Of a stretch of 64,000 nucleotides of DNA, positions 20,087-29,571 are shown in pieces (position 1 is the first letter of the stretch; every line of letters begins with the position of its first letter). This DNA comes from Chryseobacterium tructae (lineage in GTDB: Bacteria > Bacteroidota > Bacteroidia > Flavobacteriales > Weeksellaceae). The DNA is taken from positions 3,224,001 to 3,288,000 of the forward strand of contig NZ_JAUFQR010000001.1 of the NCBI RefSeq assembly GCF_030409875.1. The letters are read 5' to 3'. Made by a program: the position numbers and the translations under genes. The notes beneath the pieces were generated by a model, which ran no database searches, was not told the origin of the DNA, and was given only the letters and a program-made list of their open reading frames with translations.

Positions 20087-20527
20087 TCAGGAAACATAAA
20101 CAGAATATTTTCTGATCCATGTATATAAAGTAGTTTTCGGAATTCTATAGTCATCCATGACCTGTTGTTTTGTTTTTTCCCCAGAAATAATGAGCTTTAA
20201 AATAAACAATATCACCTCTTTGGTATAAATCTTCTTGCGAAATTGAGGTAAATTACTTTTTTTCTTTACATCCGGCTCTGATAAACCGTTTTTTTTAGGA
20301 GGCGCATACAATACCAGATGCTGAGAATACAGACGAAAGAAGTCGTACTCCAGCAACTTACTCCATTTCAAAACAATATCAGTGGAAAGTTCTTTTTGTA
20401 AAAAAAATTGATGAATGTCCGATTCGGTACATTTCATAAACTGGGCAGCTCTTTCCATCGTAATATTTTCTTCAGCAATTTTTGTCTGAATAAGCTGCCC
20501 TATATGAATCTCTTTAAAATTTAACAT
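20087..20527 (-). CDS. Small two-HTH protein (transposase-like regulator)
   Basis: From MLNFKEIHIGQ it encodes about 146 residues. The N-terminal part resembles a short Cro-like helix-turn-helix (MERAAQFMKCTESDIHQFF). The C terminus has a second one, EKTKQQVMDDYRIPKTTLYT, then WIRKY, as in the first ORF of IS3-family elements. I chose this start because the longer frame (from 20575) overlaps the upstream secreted-protein gene. With the HTH gene at 19683 it forms a pair; no transposase catalytic ORF or terminal repeats were seen. Confidence 0.6.
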   Translation of the reverse strand: MLNFKEIHIGQLIQTKIAEENITMERAAQFMKCTESDIHQFFLQKELSTDIVLKWSKLLEYDFFRLYSQHLVLYAPPKKNGLSEPDVKKKSNLPQFRKKIYTKEVILFILKLIISGEKTKQQVMDDYRIPKTTLYTWIRKYSVYVS

Positions 20528-20556
20528 ATTGGTTGATACATTTAATACAACATCAT

Positions 20557-21078
20557 TTATTTCCAGTAATTCCATACTTTTCCATCAAAAAAAGCAACAC
20601 TTTTACTTGCTCTGTCATAGCACATCATTCCTGGATAAGGATTGGCAACGGAAGTATGCGGATTGGTAATCTGCGGAAGAATAACAGCCTTATTACTGCT
20701 TTCGAGAATAAGAACTCCTTTTGCAGCAGATGAACTACTTCCCATGATAATGCTTAATGAAGAACCTGGTGAAGTATTTGGCATTATATTATTACGGCTT
20801 CCTACAGAAGAGATATCTATCCAGGCATCATTCTGATACATTCTTATTTTGGAAGTACTCTGATCAAAAATAAAAGTTCCGTTGTTGGCATTGTGAGTTC
20901 CTTTGTAGACAGGCGAATTCTGTACAGCCGGAAGAATAATTCCCCTGGTGTTTCCTGCACTGTTGTCAAAATCTAAAATAGTGCTGGTTCCCGTGATATT
21001 TGCTTTACCTATTGCAATCTGAGTATAAAAGGTAGTCGGCAATAAAAGGAGTAAGATATTGATGATATTTTTTTTCAT
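20557..21078 (-). CDS. Secreted protein of unknown function
   Basis: This 173-residue protein has a signal peptide (MKKNIINILLLLLPTTFYTQ). A Gly/Ser/Asn-rich beta region follows with two repeats of the pattern GIILPAVQNSP / AVILPQITNPH and short ends like MYQNDAWIDIS and FFDGKVWNYWK. Such repeats occur in surface proteins of flavobacteria, often after choice-of-anchor domains. The upstream gene at 21088-22176 ends with the same pattern (GFIALES ... KLYNGTHWNCIE), so the two are related and probably co-transcribed. Confidence 0.65.
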   Translation of the reverse strand: MKKNIINILLLLLPTTFYTQIAIGKANITGTSTILDFDNSAGNTRGIILPAVQNSPVYKGTHNANNGTFIFDQSTSKIRMYQNDAWIDISSVGSRNNIMPNTSPGSSLSIIMGSSSSAAKGVLILESSNKAVILPQITNPHTSVANPYPGMMCYDRASKSVAFFDGKVWNYWK

Positions 21079-21087
21079 AATGATCGT

Positions 21088-22176
21088 TTATTGGTTACAG
21101 CTTTGCTCAATACAATTCCAATGGGTTCCGTTATACAGTTTTACACATTTATCAGCAATGCTATATATCAGCATTCCCTCGCGGGGATCACTAATTGAAG
21201 TATCATTATTTACACGACTGATTACAAAGCCTTTGTCCGGAGACTCCAACGCAATAAAACCGTTGGAAATATTTTCCTGCCATCCGGGATTTCTTGTTGT
21301 ATGACTGGTAATTCCTATCATAGAGGGTATAGTACTCTTTCCTGTTAACAATGGGGGCTGGGTACATTCATCAGGAGCTTTGAAACTTCCTGCTTTGAAA
21401 AACAACCAAGAGTCATAGATATTATCATAGATATCTTCTACATAGATCGTAATTGTATTGAGGCCTGCGTGAAGATTGCTATTGAATGTGAGCGTTTTTG
21501 AAATTCCATCAGGCTCTGCATAATAAGCTCTTACTCCGGACATATTCCAGTCATTATTCACAAAAAGATTTGAATTTTCTATATTGTTGATATTATCTAC
21601 AGAAACTTCTCTTCCATCCGGTGTCAACAAAATATTATTCCCGTTTACGATAATCCGGCTAACATCATTAGCAAGGCCTACATACTCCAGATATTCTTCC
21701 GATCCAAATACAACCTTACCGCTGAAAGTTCCTGCCGAAGGAGCATTATAGGTAAAAGATATTCCTGCTTTATCAAAATACGTTTTATTGACAAAAGGAT
21801 CAATTCCGTTTATCCCACTTCCCGGATTGTTTGTAAAACCTGCAGATGTATTATCTGCTAATGAAAATGTTCTTCCAGTTGAAAACAGAAGGGCTTTATC
21901 AAAATCTGCAAAATCCGGAGCTGAAGGATACACTTTCCCTATTTTACTAAGGTCATGCATTCCATAAATTGAAGTATTTTTTCCCCAGACCTTAAGATTA
22001 GAAACTCTGGAAGAAATATCCTTTCCAAAAAGAAGATTTAATAATTGGCTATCACTCCATCCACTTGCAGCAATAAATCCAGGAGTTCCTGTATTCGAAA
22101 TTACAGGTACAGCCTGAGCCTTTCCATAAGTAGGAAGTACTAAAAAGAATATATAAAACAGATAAAAGCGGTTCAT
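21088..22176 (-). CDS. Choice-of-anchor L domain secreted protein
   Basis: From MNRFYLFYIFFLVL it encodes about 362 residues with a signal peptide ending GKAQA. The choice-of-anchor L domain spans about residues 20-260 (GFIAASGWSDSQLLNLLFG, VVFGSEEYLEYVG and TITIYVEDIYDNIYDSWLFF). The C-terminal 100 residues match the pattern of the neighbouring secreted protein. No T9SS sorting domain is present, so its export beyond the periplasm is uncertain. I rejected an upstream start at 22311, which lacks a signal peptide. Confidence 0.75.
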   Translation of the reverse strand: MNRFYLFYIFFLVLPTYGKAQAVPVISNTGTPGFIAASGWSDSQLLNLLFGKDISSRVSNLKVWGKNTSIYGMHDLSKIGKVYPSAPDFADFDKALLFSTGRTFSLADNTSAGFTNNPGSGINGIDPFVNKTYFDKAGISFTYNAPSAGTFSGKVVFGSEEYLEYVGLANDVSRIIVNGNNILLTPDGREVSVDNINNIENSNLFVNNDWNMSGVRAYYAEPDGISKTLTFNSNLHAGLNTITIYVEDIYDNIYDSWLFFKAGSFKAPDECTQPPLLTGKSTIPSMIGITSHTTRNPGWQENISNGFIALESPDKGFVISRVNNDTSISDPREGMLIYSIADKCVKLYNGTHWNCIEQSCNQ

Positions 22177-22438
22177 TGTCTGAAGTATTAGAGTAAGTTT
22201 TAATAATAAAATAGTGTACGTTTTTTTCTTTGCAAATTTGATCATGAATACTAGCTCATTACAAGAAACAGGATACAACATATATACTACATACCCTGTA
22301 AAATAAGGCACTCATAAATACTTCATCCATTATTTTATCCACCTGATAACAACAATAATAAATTCAACAAATAGTCACCTAAATATGAGTTATCCAAAAG
22401 AGATAATTCAAATCATCATTATATTTTGTATATAAACA

Positions 22439-22465
22439 AAAAAGGTGAGCAAAGCCCACCTTTTT
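22439..22465 (-). terminator. Terminator after the ketopantoate reductase-like gene
   Basis: Twelve-base arms (22439-22450 and 22454-22465) pair with one mismatch around a 3-base loop and end in a T run on either strand. It lies about 30 bases past the stop of the 22497-23431 gene. Confidence 0.75.
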
Positions 22466-22496
22466 ATTATATGATAATTCCTGTTTTTATTGAATA

Positions 22497-23431
22497 CTAT
22501 TTCCCTTTAATCTCATTGTATATCTTTTGGGTAAAAGGAGTATCTACCTGAAGATCTTTACCATATTTCAAAACGGCTCCGGCAAAAAGTTCCAGTTCAT
22601 TCTCTTTTTTTCCTGAATGAATATCCAATTGTAGAGATGTTGGCGTTTGGAAAGGAAAAGTGGAAGCTTTTTCAAAAGTTTTTGCTATAATATCTTCCAC
22701 AAGATAAATTTCTTTTTTGTCTGCAATTTGCTTTATTTCTTTCATAATTTCTGTTGCTTCATGCTTCTGCTTTTCGTCAGTACATACAGTTCCAATAGAT
22801 GAATTATGTTTAGCCGTTACCAAGCCAAAACTTGCTATGAAAATGAACTTGGTCCAGATATCCGTTAAGGAATTGTCTTTGAAATCAAAATCAATTTTAC
22901 TTTCCTTAAGAAGATCGACTACCCAGGCCACATCGCTGGAAAAATGTTCCGGATCTTTTCCTAAAATCATCTTTCCTGTTTTTCCTTTATGCTCCACGAT
23001 TCCTCTTTCTTTAATATGGGAAGCCACATAAATACAGGTTGGTAAAATGACATGTTCAGGAATTATGTTTCGGATTCTGTCATAAATATCCGCTCCATTC
23101 ATCATGGGAAGCAATATTGTATCTTTGGTAATGACCTCTTTAAGTTGTCTGCAAACATTTTCCAGATCATATTCTTTTACACAAATCAGCACAAGATCAG
23201 GATTTTTAATATCACTGATATTCTGCTCGATTGCATTGGGATGAGTACGGTCATTGGGATGTTCCTGCGAAAGTAAGATCAATCCGTTTCTTTGACTTTA
23301 TTGTAAGTTTCTCCTCTCGCAATAAAGGATACCTTATATTTTCCGGATGCTTCATTAACCTGGTTGATTTTAAAGCCAAAATATCCACCAACACCCCCTA
23401 ACCCTATAATGACAATGTGTTTTTTGTTCAT
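22497..23431 (-). CDS. Ketopantoate reductase (PanE/ApbA)-family protein (one frameshift)
   Basis: The N-terminal Rossmann motif (IVIIGLGGVGGYFG) is in one frame from the ATG at 23431; the rest is in another. One A restored near 23288 joins them into about 311 residues. The family reduces 2-dehydropantoate to pantoate with NADPH in CoA biosynthesis, but Bacteroidota have several divergent members. The central DIWTKFIFIASFG and C-terminal ELELFAGAVLKYGKDLQVDT segments fit. It is followed by a terminator at 22439-22465 and has no functional neighbours. Confidence 0.8.
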
Positions 23432-23861
23432 AAAACTATTTTTCAACAAAGATGGATGAGAAATCTGAATCCATCACTTGACAAATGAAAAGAAATGGTG
23501 AATTTTGAGAAAATAAGGGATCGAAGCTGGGAGCGGGAGGCAGGAAATTATAGAGGTTCAAAAACAAACTTCATTCTATTTTTACAGATTTTTTATTATT
23601 TGAATGGATTTGTTGGAAATCGCGAAGGCGCTAGAAGATATAAAAAGGTGAGATTATTTAAGACGCAATGATTTTATCTCCAATAAAATTGTACACTGCA
23701 GATTTAATAAATACTTCATTCAGTAAAAAGATTATCATGAATAATATGTCTGCAATAGCTTCCCTCTTCACTTATTCACTAAACACTTCAATTAAATAAA
23801 AAATCATCAGAAATAGGTCGTCCGCAATAACTCCCAGCCTCCAGCTTCCCGCTTCCATCCT
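23432..23861. repeat. Gene-free region with a MITE-like inverted-repeat element
   Basis: Two imperfect, inversely oriented copies of a roughly 30-base GA-rich sequence lie at 23523-23552 and 23827-23856 and enclose about 275 bases of AT-rich, non-coding DNA. Inside, positions 23660-23699 resemble 37463-37502, a second dispersed repeat. No ORF of note and no transposase are present. It looks like a non-autonomous mobile element or a dispersed repeat of the genus. Confidence 0.5.
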
Positions 23862-24440
23862 TTATTTACGAATTTCCCTACGGATTCGACTTAATGAACT
23901 GTCTTTAATTCCCAGATAGGATGCAATGATCTTCAACGGAACATGTTGAAAAATATCAGGATCTTTTTTCATCAGGCTACAATATCTGGTAGATGCCTTC
24001 TGGCTTGCCATTTCAATCAATCTGTCATGAATATTATGATAATTTAGAACAAAAAGAAGCCTGCTGAATTCCCTAAATTCCGGAATATTATGAAAATTAT
24101 ACTGTACATTTTCCAACCCGGTTTCCCAAAACGTACAATCTGTTACAGCCTGATAGGTTTCTTTGGTGGGTTGTTGCCTGAAGAAAGATAAAAAATCATT
24201 TACAAAACAAGGTGCTGCATAAATATTGGTCGTTATCTCCTCGTTATCTTCATTCAGCAGATAAGAACGTACATATCCTTTTTCAAGAAAATACGTTTTG
24301 GTGCTGATGGTATTTTGATCCAAGAGAATAGCATTAGCCTTTAATTCAAACTGAATAAAGGTTTCCGTGATTTTTTCAACTACCTCTTCCTGAATGCTGA
24401 ACAAGGAATGGAAATAATTGTTGATCGATGATTTATCCAT
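23862..24440 (-). CDS. Crp/Fnr-family transcriptional regulator
   Basis: This 192-residue protein has a cyclic-nucleotide-binding-like beta-barrel (about residues 15-120, KANAILLDQNTISTKTYFLE and GYVRSYLLNEDNEE). A C-terminal winged helix follows, ending PLKIIASYLGIKDSSLSRIR. It lacks Fnr-type cysteines and the classical cAMP-binding RS motif, so its ligand is unknown. This short subfamily is abundant in flavobacteria. It is upstream of nothing on its own strand except the MITE-like region. Confidence 0.82.
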   Translation of the reverse strand: MDKSSINNYFHSLFSIQEEVVEKITETFIQFELKANAILLDQNTISTKTYFLEKGYVRSYLLNEDNEEITTNIYAAPCFVNDFLSFFRQQPTKETYQAVTDCTFWETGLENVQYNFHNIPEFREFSRLLFVLNYHNIHDRLIEMASQKASTRYCSLMKKDPDIFQHVPLKIIASYLGIKDSSLSRIRREIRK

Positions 24441-24499
24441 TAGAAATACAATACTACCTATTTGGCCGACTAAAGTAGTGATAATTCTATGAATTTCAT

Positions 24500-25294
24500 T
24501 TAGTTTAGTTTCACCGCTTTTGTTGCCATAAAAGTTGGCAGGTATTGATCAATTAAAAATCTTGGATGGGGCTGCATTTCCTCTGTAAAATCGGCAATCA
24601 TAAAACCAGCCTTCAGCTGCCCTCCAATCAGATCAGAAAGCGTATGTCCAAAAACCAGCGCTTCCTGATTCGCTATTTTTCTGGCAATCTGCTCTTGATC
24701 CAGGTCTTTGATATCCGCAAAAGGCAATGTATATTTGGGTCTGATAATCCCATCTGCCATGTCCTGTGGATTGCGATCTGCTACAAAAACAACCGGGTTG
24801 AAAAAGCTGGCCAATAAAGAACCTCCTCTTTTTAATACTCTGTACGCTTCTTGCCAGACAGGATTTACATCTTCCACATAATGATTGGAAATAGGATGAA
24901 ATACAATATCAAAAGATTCGTCTTCAAAAGCGCTGAGGTCTCTCATATCTCCCTGAATGGTTTTTAAAGACAACCCGTCTCGTTCTGCCACCCTTTCATC
25001 CTGTCTCAGCTGTTCTTCCGAAATATCAAAAACGACAACATCAGCCCCTGCTGCAGCCAGTACCGGAGCTTGTTGCCCGCCCGCAGATGCTAAACATAAG
25101 ATTCTTTTCCCTTTTATATCACCCAGCCATTCTTTCTGTAAAGGCTTGGGGGTAAGGTGTACTTCCCATGTCCCTTCTTTTGCTTCATTGATCAGCTCTG
25201 TGCTTACAGCCTTAGACCATTCGTTTTGTTCTAATGCCTGTTTATTCCAGGCTGACTCATTGTGATGTAAAAAGTCAATTTTTTCTTCTTGCAT
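24500..25294 (-). CDS. Class I SAM-dependent methyltransferase
   Basis: This 264-residue protein has the SAM-binding motif I as RILCLASAGGQQAPVLAAAG, the acidic end of strand beta-2 as VVVFDISEEQL, and a motif like IQGDMRDL, followed by DIVFHPISNHYVED. Substrate is unknown; the fold resembles small-molecule methyltransferases. It lies 59 bases upstream of the Crp-like regulator gene on the same strand, so the two could be co-transcribed. Confidence 0.82.
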   Translation of the reverse strand: MQEEKIDFLHHNESAWNKQALEQNEWSKAVSTELINEAKEGTWEVHLTPKPLQKEWLGDIKGKRILCLASAGGQQAPVLAAAGADVVVFDISEEQLRQDERVAERDGLSLKTIQGDMRDLSAFEDESFDIVFHPISNHYVEDVNPVWQEAYRVLKRGGSLLASFFNPVVFVADRNPQDMADGIIRPKYTLPFADIKDLDQEQIARKIANQEALVFGHTLSDLIGGQLKAGFMIADFTEEMQPHPRFLIDQYLPTFMATKAVKLN

Positions 25295-25494
25295 ATTAAT
25301 TATTCTTTTTCATTGGCATTATAAAACATTTACAATGCATTACAGTATTCAAATATAGAGACTTTAAGAGGTATCGGCATTGAGAACACTATTCATTTTC
25401 ATGAAAAAGAACTGAATTTGTCCTTTCCTGATTGGTTATAAAAAAAACGGCCGAATCTTTTTCATAAAATTTAAAAATCACAAACCAATAAAAA

Positions 25495-25517
25495 AAGCCC
25501 GACATATTGCCGGGCTT
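25495..25517 (-). terminator. Terminator after the LamG/T9SS gene
   Basis: Seven-base GC-rich arms (25495-25501 and 25511-25517) with a 9-base loop are followed on the minus strand by a run of T. It lies about 20 bases after the stop at 25536. Confidence 0.75.
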
Positions 25518-25535
25518 GTAGAATATCTCATCTGC

Positions 25536-26984
25536 TTATCTCGAAAGAATAATCTTACGGGAATACAACTCCCCTTCTTTTGTCTGAAGGTTAAGAATAT
25601 AGACTCCTCCAGGAAGAACAGCTGGCAATTCAAGCGTTTTTGTTCTGAATACTGAACGATAGACTTCTTTTCCGGAAATATTAGTAATGGAAACAATGGA
25701 ATTTTCCAAAGGAATATTGCCCTCGAGAGTGATTTGTCCTGTAGTTGGATTAGGGGAAACTTTAAAAATTTCCTCTATAGAAACTGTATTGGAACTTATT
25801 TTATTAGCACGTCGACTACAGAAAGCCATATTTGTACCATAAGAACAATATAGATCCTGGACTTCATCATCAGTAAATTTTCTATTATAAATTACTAATT
25901 CGTCCAGTTTACCCTGATTAAGAGAAAGTGTAATCGAATCCATTTGGCTTCTTCTCACCGGATCCCATTCTCTACAAGAGCCTACAGGGCTAATTGGAAA
26001 TCCATCTAGATACATACAAATATTATTACCACTATACACCAAAACAAAATGCTGAAGCTTATCTCCATTTCCGGTAAGATATCGAAAAGTGTTTGGATCG
26101 TTATTTAAGTCTGCATAACCAGAAAATAGTTTTAATTCTGCTCCAAAAGCCGTAAGACGGAGTATACCAGCATCCATACGAGCCCAGAAAGAAACTGTAA
26201 TATCACCAGTTTTAAGTTGAGAAGGTATCTGTGGGCTTATAAGTCTTATTTCTTTGTCAGAAGAAGATGTAGCAAGCCCCTGATCACAAATCAGATTATT
26301 CTGATACAGAGGACTATAGTCAGGATAATTAGGATAGGTTGGATAAGGTGTAAAATTAAATCCGGCTATACTTTCATTACTATTTCCATTAAATGAATAG
26401 TAGTAAAAAGGGTCAAAAGGAGGTAAACCACAGCTTGTAAAATAATAAGCATAGTATATTCTAAGCTCATCATTCAGATCAAGCAATCCGCCATCCAGTT
26501 TTACCCTTACCCTGTCAAATCTTTTCTTTGGGGTCAACTCAATTGTTCCTCTTTTAGTTCCCGGATCGGTATTTAGCATGGTATCATCTACCTTTTTAGC
26601 ATCTCCATTAGAGACATTTCCTAAAAAAGTTTCGACCTCCATTTTTTTCAACAAGCCAACAGATATCTCAGAATTCTTAGCGCCAATACCAATAATGACT
26701 TTTCGAAAATTACCAGCAACAGCCTCAGGAAAGATTAAAGTTTGTGTAACATTGGCTCCCAATAAAGATAAAGGAACCTTTATTGTAGAATAATCATTTT
26801 CATTATTCCCTATAGCATTTTGAGGATTCGCTACAGAACAGTTAACACATAGCCCACTCACTGCATTAGTCTGGCTGGTTACATAGATCTTGTTTTGTGC
26901 GAACGAAATAGCACTTAAAAACATAAAAAAGTTCAGCCATGATATCTTTACAAGATAACGATTGGATAAAAAATTAATTTTCAT
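25536..26984 (-). CDS. LamG-like secreted protein with T9SS type A sorting domain
   Basis: This 482-residue protein has a signal peptide ending ISFAQ and an N-terminal beta domain (FRKVIIGIGAKNSEIS). A concanavalin-like/LamG fold lies at about residues 195-375 (GDITVSFWARMDAG and GKLDELVIYNRKFTDDEV). The C-terminal sorting domain carries FKVSPNPTTGQITLEG and GGVYILNLQTKEGE. Such proteins are T9SS cargo and often end up on the cell surface as adhesins or carbohydrate binders. Carbohydrate specificity cannot be deduced. Confidence 0.85.
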   Translation of the reverse strand: MKINFLSNRYLVKISWLNFFMFLSAISFAQNKIYVTSQTNAVSGLCVNCSVANPQNAIGNNENDYSTIKVPLSLLGANVTQTLIFPEAVAGNFRKVIIGIGAKNSEISVGLLKKMEVETFLGNVSNGDAKKVDDTMLNTDPGTKRGTIELTPKKRFDRVRVKLDGGLLDLNDELRIYYAYYFTSCGLPPFDPFYYYSFNGNSNESIAGFNFTPYPTYPNYPDYSPLYQNNLICDQGLATSSSDKEIRLISPQIPSQLKTGDITVSFWARMDAGILRLTAFGAELKLFSGYADLNNDPNTFRYLTGNGDKLQHFVLVYSGNNICMYLDGFPISPVGSCREWDPVRRSQMDSITLSLNQGKLDELVIYNRKFTDDEVQDLYCSYGTNMAFCSRRANKISSNTVSIEEIFKVSPNPTTGQITLEGNIPLENSIVSITNISGKEVYRSVFRTKTLELPAVLPGGVYILNLQTKEGELYSRKIILSR

Positions 26985-27077
26985 AGTATTAAAATTTAGG
27001 TTTGGTTTATATTTTGAGCATACCCAAGCATAATCCCATTAAAAATGGCATCATCTTCTATTTTTAAAAAGTGAGAC

Positions 27078-27362
27078 TTAACGGATAACCGTATATCTGC
27101 GGATATTTCTATCCTTTATCTGTACTGTAAGACTATAGCCCTCCAAAGCATCAGACAGAACTTCAAATACTTTTGATTTGAGTTTTCCATGATACAACTC
27201 TTTTCCGGAACTATTACAGATCAAAATATCAGGAGCTAGTAAAGGAATATTTTTGTCAATCCTTCCCCTCTTGTAAACAGAACTTTGGCAAGCAGATACA
27301 AATGCCTTTGCAGAAACAGTCTTAAGGGAAAAACATGTCTCAGGTAATAAACTAATTTTCAT
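27078..27362 (-). CDS. Short protein resembling an isolated T9SS sorting domain
   Basis: This 94-residue protein ends with ILICNSSGKELYHGKLKSKV ... IRRYTVIR, which lines up with the end of the T9SS domain of the gene at 25536-26984 (SITNISGKEVYRSVFRTKTL). Its N terminus (MKISLLPETCFSLK) does not look like a strong signal peptide. It may be a remnant of a larger duplicate or a free-standing domain. The reading is uncertain. Confidence 0.4.
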   Translation of the reverse strand: MKISLLPETCFSLKTVSAKAFVSACQSSVYKRGRIDKNIPLLAPDILICNSSGKELYHGKLKSKVFEVLSDALEGYSLTVQIKDRNIRRYTVIR

Positions 27363-27720
27363 GTGTGTGGCGTTTTAAGTTTTAAACTTATTCAAATCTA
27401 AACATAATAACAATATTATTGTCATATTTCCCTTGATAATTGCAATAAAATATTAATTCAATAATAAAAATTAACATTATTGGGAATTTCACAACATGAA
27501 AAATAAAATTTAAACATTTAAATACCAATACATTACAAGATGAGACTCGTCCATAATCTTGACAATTATCCCAAGATGAGACTTTTTCAATAAAGGAATG
27601 TATTACATACAAAGTAAATAACCCAAGAGAGTAAAATCTATTTCCATTCTTATGTTATGTACTTACAAAATCTTTTTATTATTTTGCCTGTTCTATTCAA
27701 TCAAAAAAGCTAATGACTAG
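27363..27720. other. AT-rich gene-free stretch
   Basis: No gene is seen in these 358 bases. There is a short direct repeat, AAGATGAGACT, at about 27538 and 27573. No confident promoter was recognised for the acetyltransferase gene at 27721. Confidence 0.4.
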
Positions 27721-28275
27721 ATGAATGATATTATATTAGAATCAAAACGTTTAACCTTACGCCCATTCGGTGAACAAGATCTTCCTACTGTGCATGAAAT
27801 GCTTATAAAGCCTGAAAGCACATTATTCAATCCCAGTTCTTACGCTGAAGATGAAAAGGAAACAAAAAAAATAGTGGATGCCTGGAGGTCAGAAACAAAA
27901 GATGGGCAAAGCCGTAAAAAGTTTACTTTTTTAATAGAAACAACCACGGATTTTACCTTTGTGGGCATTATTGCCATTGATCTTATTAAACTTCATTACA
28001 AAAATGCTGAAACATGGTATAAACTTAGCCCTGAAGTCTGGGGAAAAGGATATGGAACGGAAGCATTAGAAAGAATCATTCAATTTGGCTTTGAAGAATT
28101 AAAACTCCACAGAATTGAAGCAGGCTGCGCTGTTGATAATATTGCTTCTTATAAAGTCATGGAAAAATGCGGAATGACAAGAGAAGCCCATCGCAGGAAG
28201 TTACTTCCCTTACAAAGTGGATGGAGTGATAATTATGAATATGCTATTCTCGAGGAAGACTATTTTGCGAAATAA
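27721..28275 (+). CDS. GNAT acetyltransferase, RimJ/RimL type
   Basis: This 184-residue protein starts with RLTLRPFGEQDLPTVHEML, typical of RimJ/RimL-like N-acetyltransferases. The acetyl-CoA loop is VWGKGYGTEALERIIQFGF and the conserved end is HRIEAGCAVDNIASYKVMEKCG. Family members acetylate ribosomal protein N termini, small amines or antibiotics; the substrate here is unknown. It is monocistronic. Confidence 0.85.
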   Translation: MNDIILESKRLTLRPFGEQDLPTVHEMLIKPESTLFNPSSYAEDEKETKKIVDAWRSETKDGQSRKKFTFLIETTTDFTFVGIIAIDLIKLHYKNAETWYKLSPEVWGKGYGTEALERIIQFGFEELKLHRIEAGCAVDNIASYKVMEKCGMTREAHRRKLLPLQSGWSDNYEYAILEEDYFAK

Positions 28276-28670
28276 TAAACTAATCAATAGTTTTTTGGGT
28301 AATCCGCGAAATAAAAACATGAGGTTTTATGATTCTTAGAACTCTAGTTTTTATATCACGCAAAGATTTATTTTCTGATGACATACTCTTAGAAAGCTAA
28401 GGGAGAATCTACAGAATTGATTCATCTCTTAGCTTCCTTAAAAATAAAACATATTTTAAATAGAATTTTGCGTTAAATTTATAATTCAACCATTACTTTT
28501 TTTTAAAGCTGAGATTCAAACAAGTGTAAACAAAAGTATTAAAGTGAATACAAAATAGAAATTCATCCACAAAAAAGATCCATATCTAAAAATATTGAAA
28601 ACATTTTTTAAGCCACGAATGCACGAATGCCTTTCTATTTGCACATTCATGGCATTTATTAAACAAATTA
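28276..28670. repeat. Gene-free stretch with decayed repeats
   Basis: No ORF is seen. A bulged hairpin at about 28397-28434 pairs AAGCTAAGGGAGA with TCTCTTAGCTT. Near 28612-28630 lies a GCCACGAATGCACGAATG unit, a type of short dispersed repeat that reappears in altered form near 37514. It ends before the minus-strand acetyltransferase gene. Confidence 0.4.
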
Positions 28671-29261
28671 TCAAACATTTTCTTCTATAAAATGTACTTT
28701 ATATCTGTTCCAATATTCCATATAAACACGATCTGTATCCCCATCTAAATTCAACTGGTACAATCTGAAAGTTACCAAAATATCTTTGGGCTGCCATTGC
28801 TCTTCATAGGAATAACAATATTTCATTCCTATTTTCTTCATAACATTCCCACTCCGTTCATTATGAATATCATGTGTTGCTGTAATATAAAGGAGATTGG
28901 AAGCTCTCAAATGAACCAATAGTGCCTGACATGCCTCTGTAACAACCCCTTTATGCCAATGCTTTTTACTAAGTCCATACCCAAGATCATTACTTTCATG
29001 GTGTGCAATATTAATATATCCGATAGGCACATCATTGGTCTTCAAGCATATTGCATACCGGTATCCTGTTTCATTTTCATACGTTTTAATATAATGCTTT
29101 ACTAAGTATTCTTCTGCTTCTTCTACGTTCTCAAATGGTAATAAAGGTAAATATGTATTCACTTCAGGATCATTCATCATGTGATAAAAAGCTTCAGCAT
29201 CTTCCAGTCTAAATCTCCTCAGGATCAAACGTTCTGTGTGTATATCAGGGGTATTCTTCAT
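28671..29261 (-). CDS. GNAT acetyltransferase
   Basis: This 196-residue protein begins with TERLILRRFRLEDAEAFYHM. The acetyl-CoA-binding part is GYGLSKKHWHKGVVTEACQA, followed by ATHDIHNERSGNVMKKIGMK. These are standard RimJ/RimL-like GNAT motifs. Substrate unknown. It is an isolated gene, convergent with the acetyltransferase at 27721. Confidence 0.83.
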   Translation of the reverse strand: MKNTPDIHTERLILRRFRLEDAEAFYHMMNDPEVNTYLPLLPFENVEEAEEYLVKHYIKTYENETGYRYAICLKTNDVPIGYINIAHHESNDLGYGLSKKHWHKGVVTEACQALLVHLRASNLLYITATHDIHNERSGNVMKKIGMKYCYSYEEQWQPKDILVTFRLYQLNLDGDTDRVYMEYWNRYKVHFIEENV

Positions 29262-29571
29262 TTTCTTTAACTAATCAGTTATATTTAAAATACAGTTTCT
29301 GTACCATATCGACTTATTAATATAATAAAACATACTATTTTTCATCATATCAGGCTCTTTTTTTAACATTATTACAAAGGCATAGAATTTTAAAAACATC
29401 ACAAACACAAACACAAAATACTGATTTAAAGCAACATAAAACATAAAACACACTAAAAAGGCATAAAAACAGAACCATTTCAACAAGCTCATTCAGTCCT
29501 GATTTTGAACATTTTTAAAAGGTTTTTGGTAAGAATGCAGATGCTGAAATGATGTAAATTTGCTATACTCA
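29262..29571. other. Divergent promoter region, no gene
   Basis: This AT-rich spacer separates the divergent acetyltransferase and small-protein genes. A -7-like TAAATTTG lies at 29555-29562, just before the ATG at 29572, but no TTG is found at the usual distance. A 73-codon minus-strand ORF here was judged spurious. Confidence 0.4.

Noticed and set aside
19683..20527. Possible insertion sequence
   Set aside because: Only short HTH proteins are present; no DDE transposase, terminal inverted repeats or target duplications were found.
29271..29492. 73-codon minus-strand ORF upstream of the acetyltransferase gene
   Set aside because: Its composition is dominated by Phe, Tyr, Val and Met from AT-rich DNA, with no consistent topology or ribosome site.
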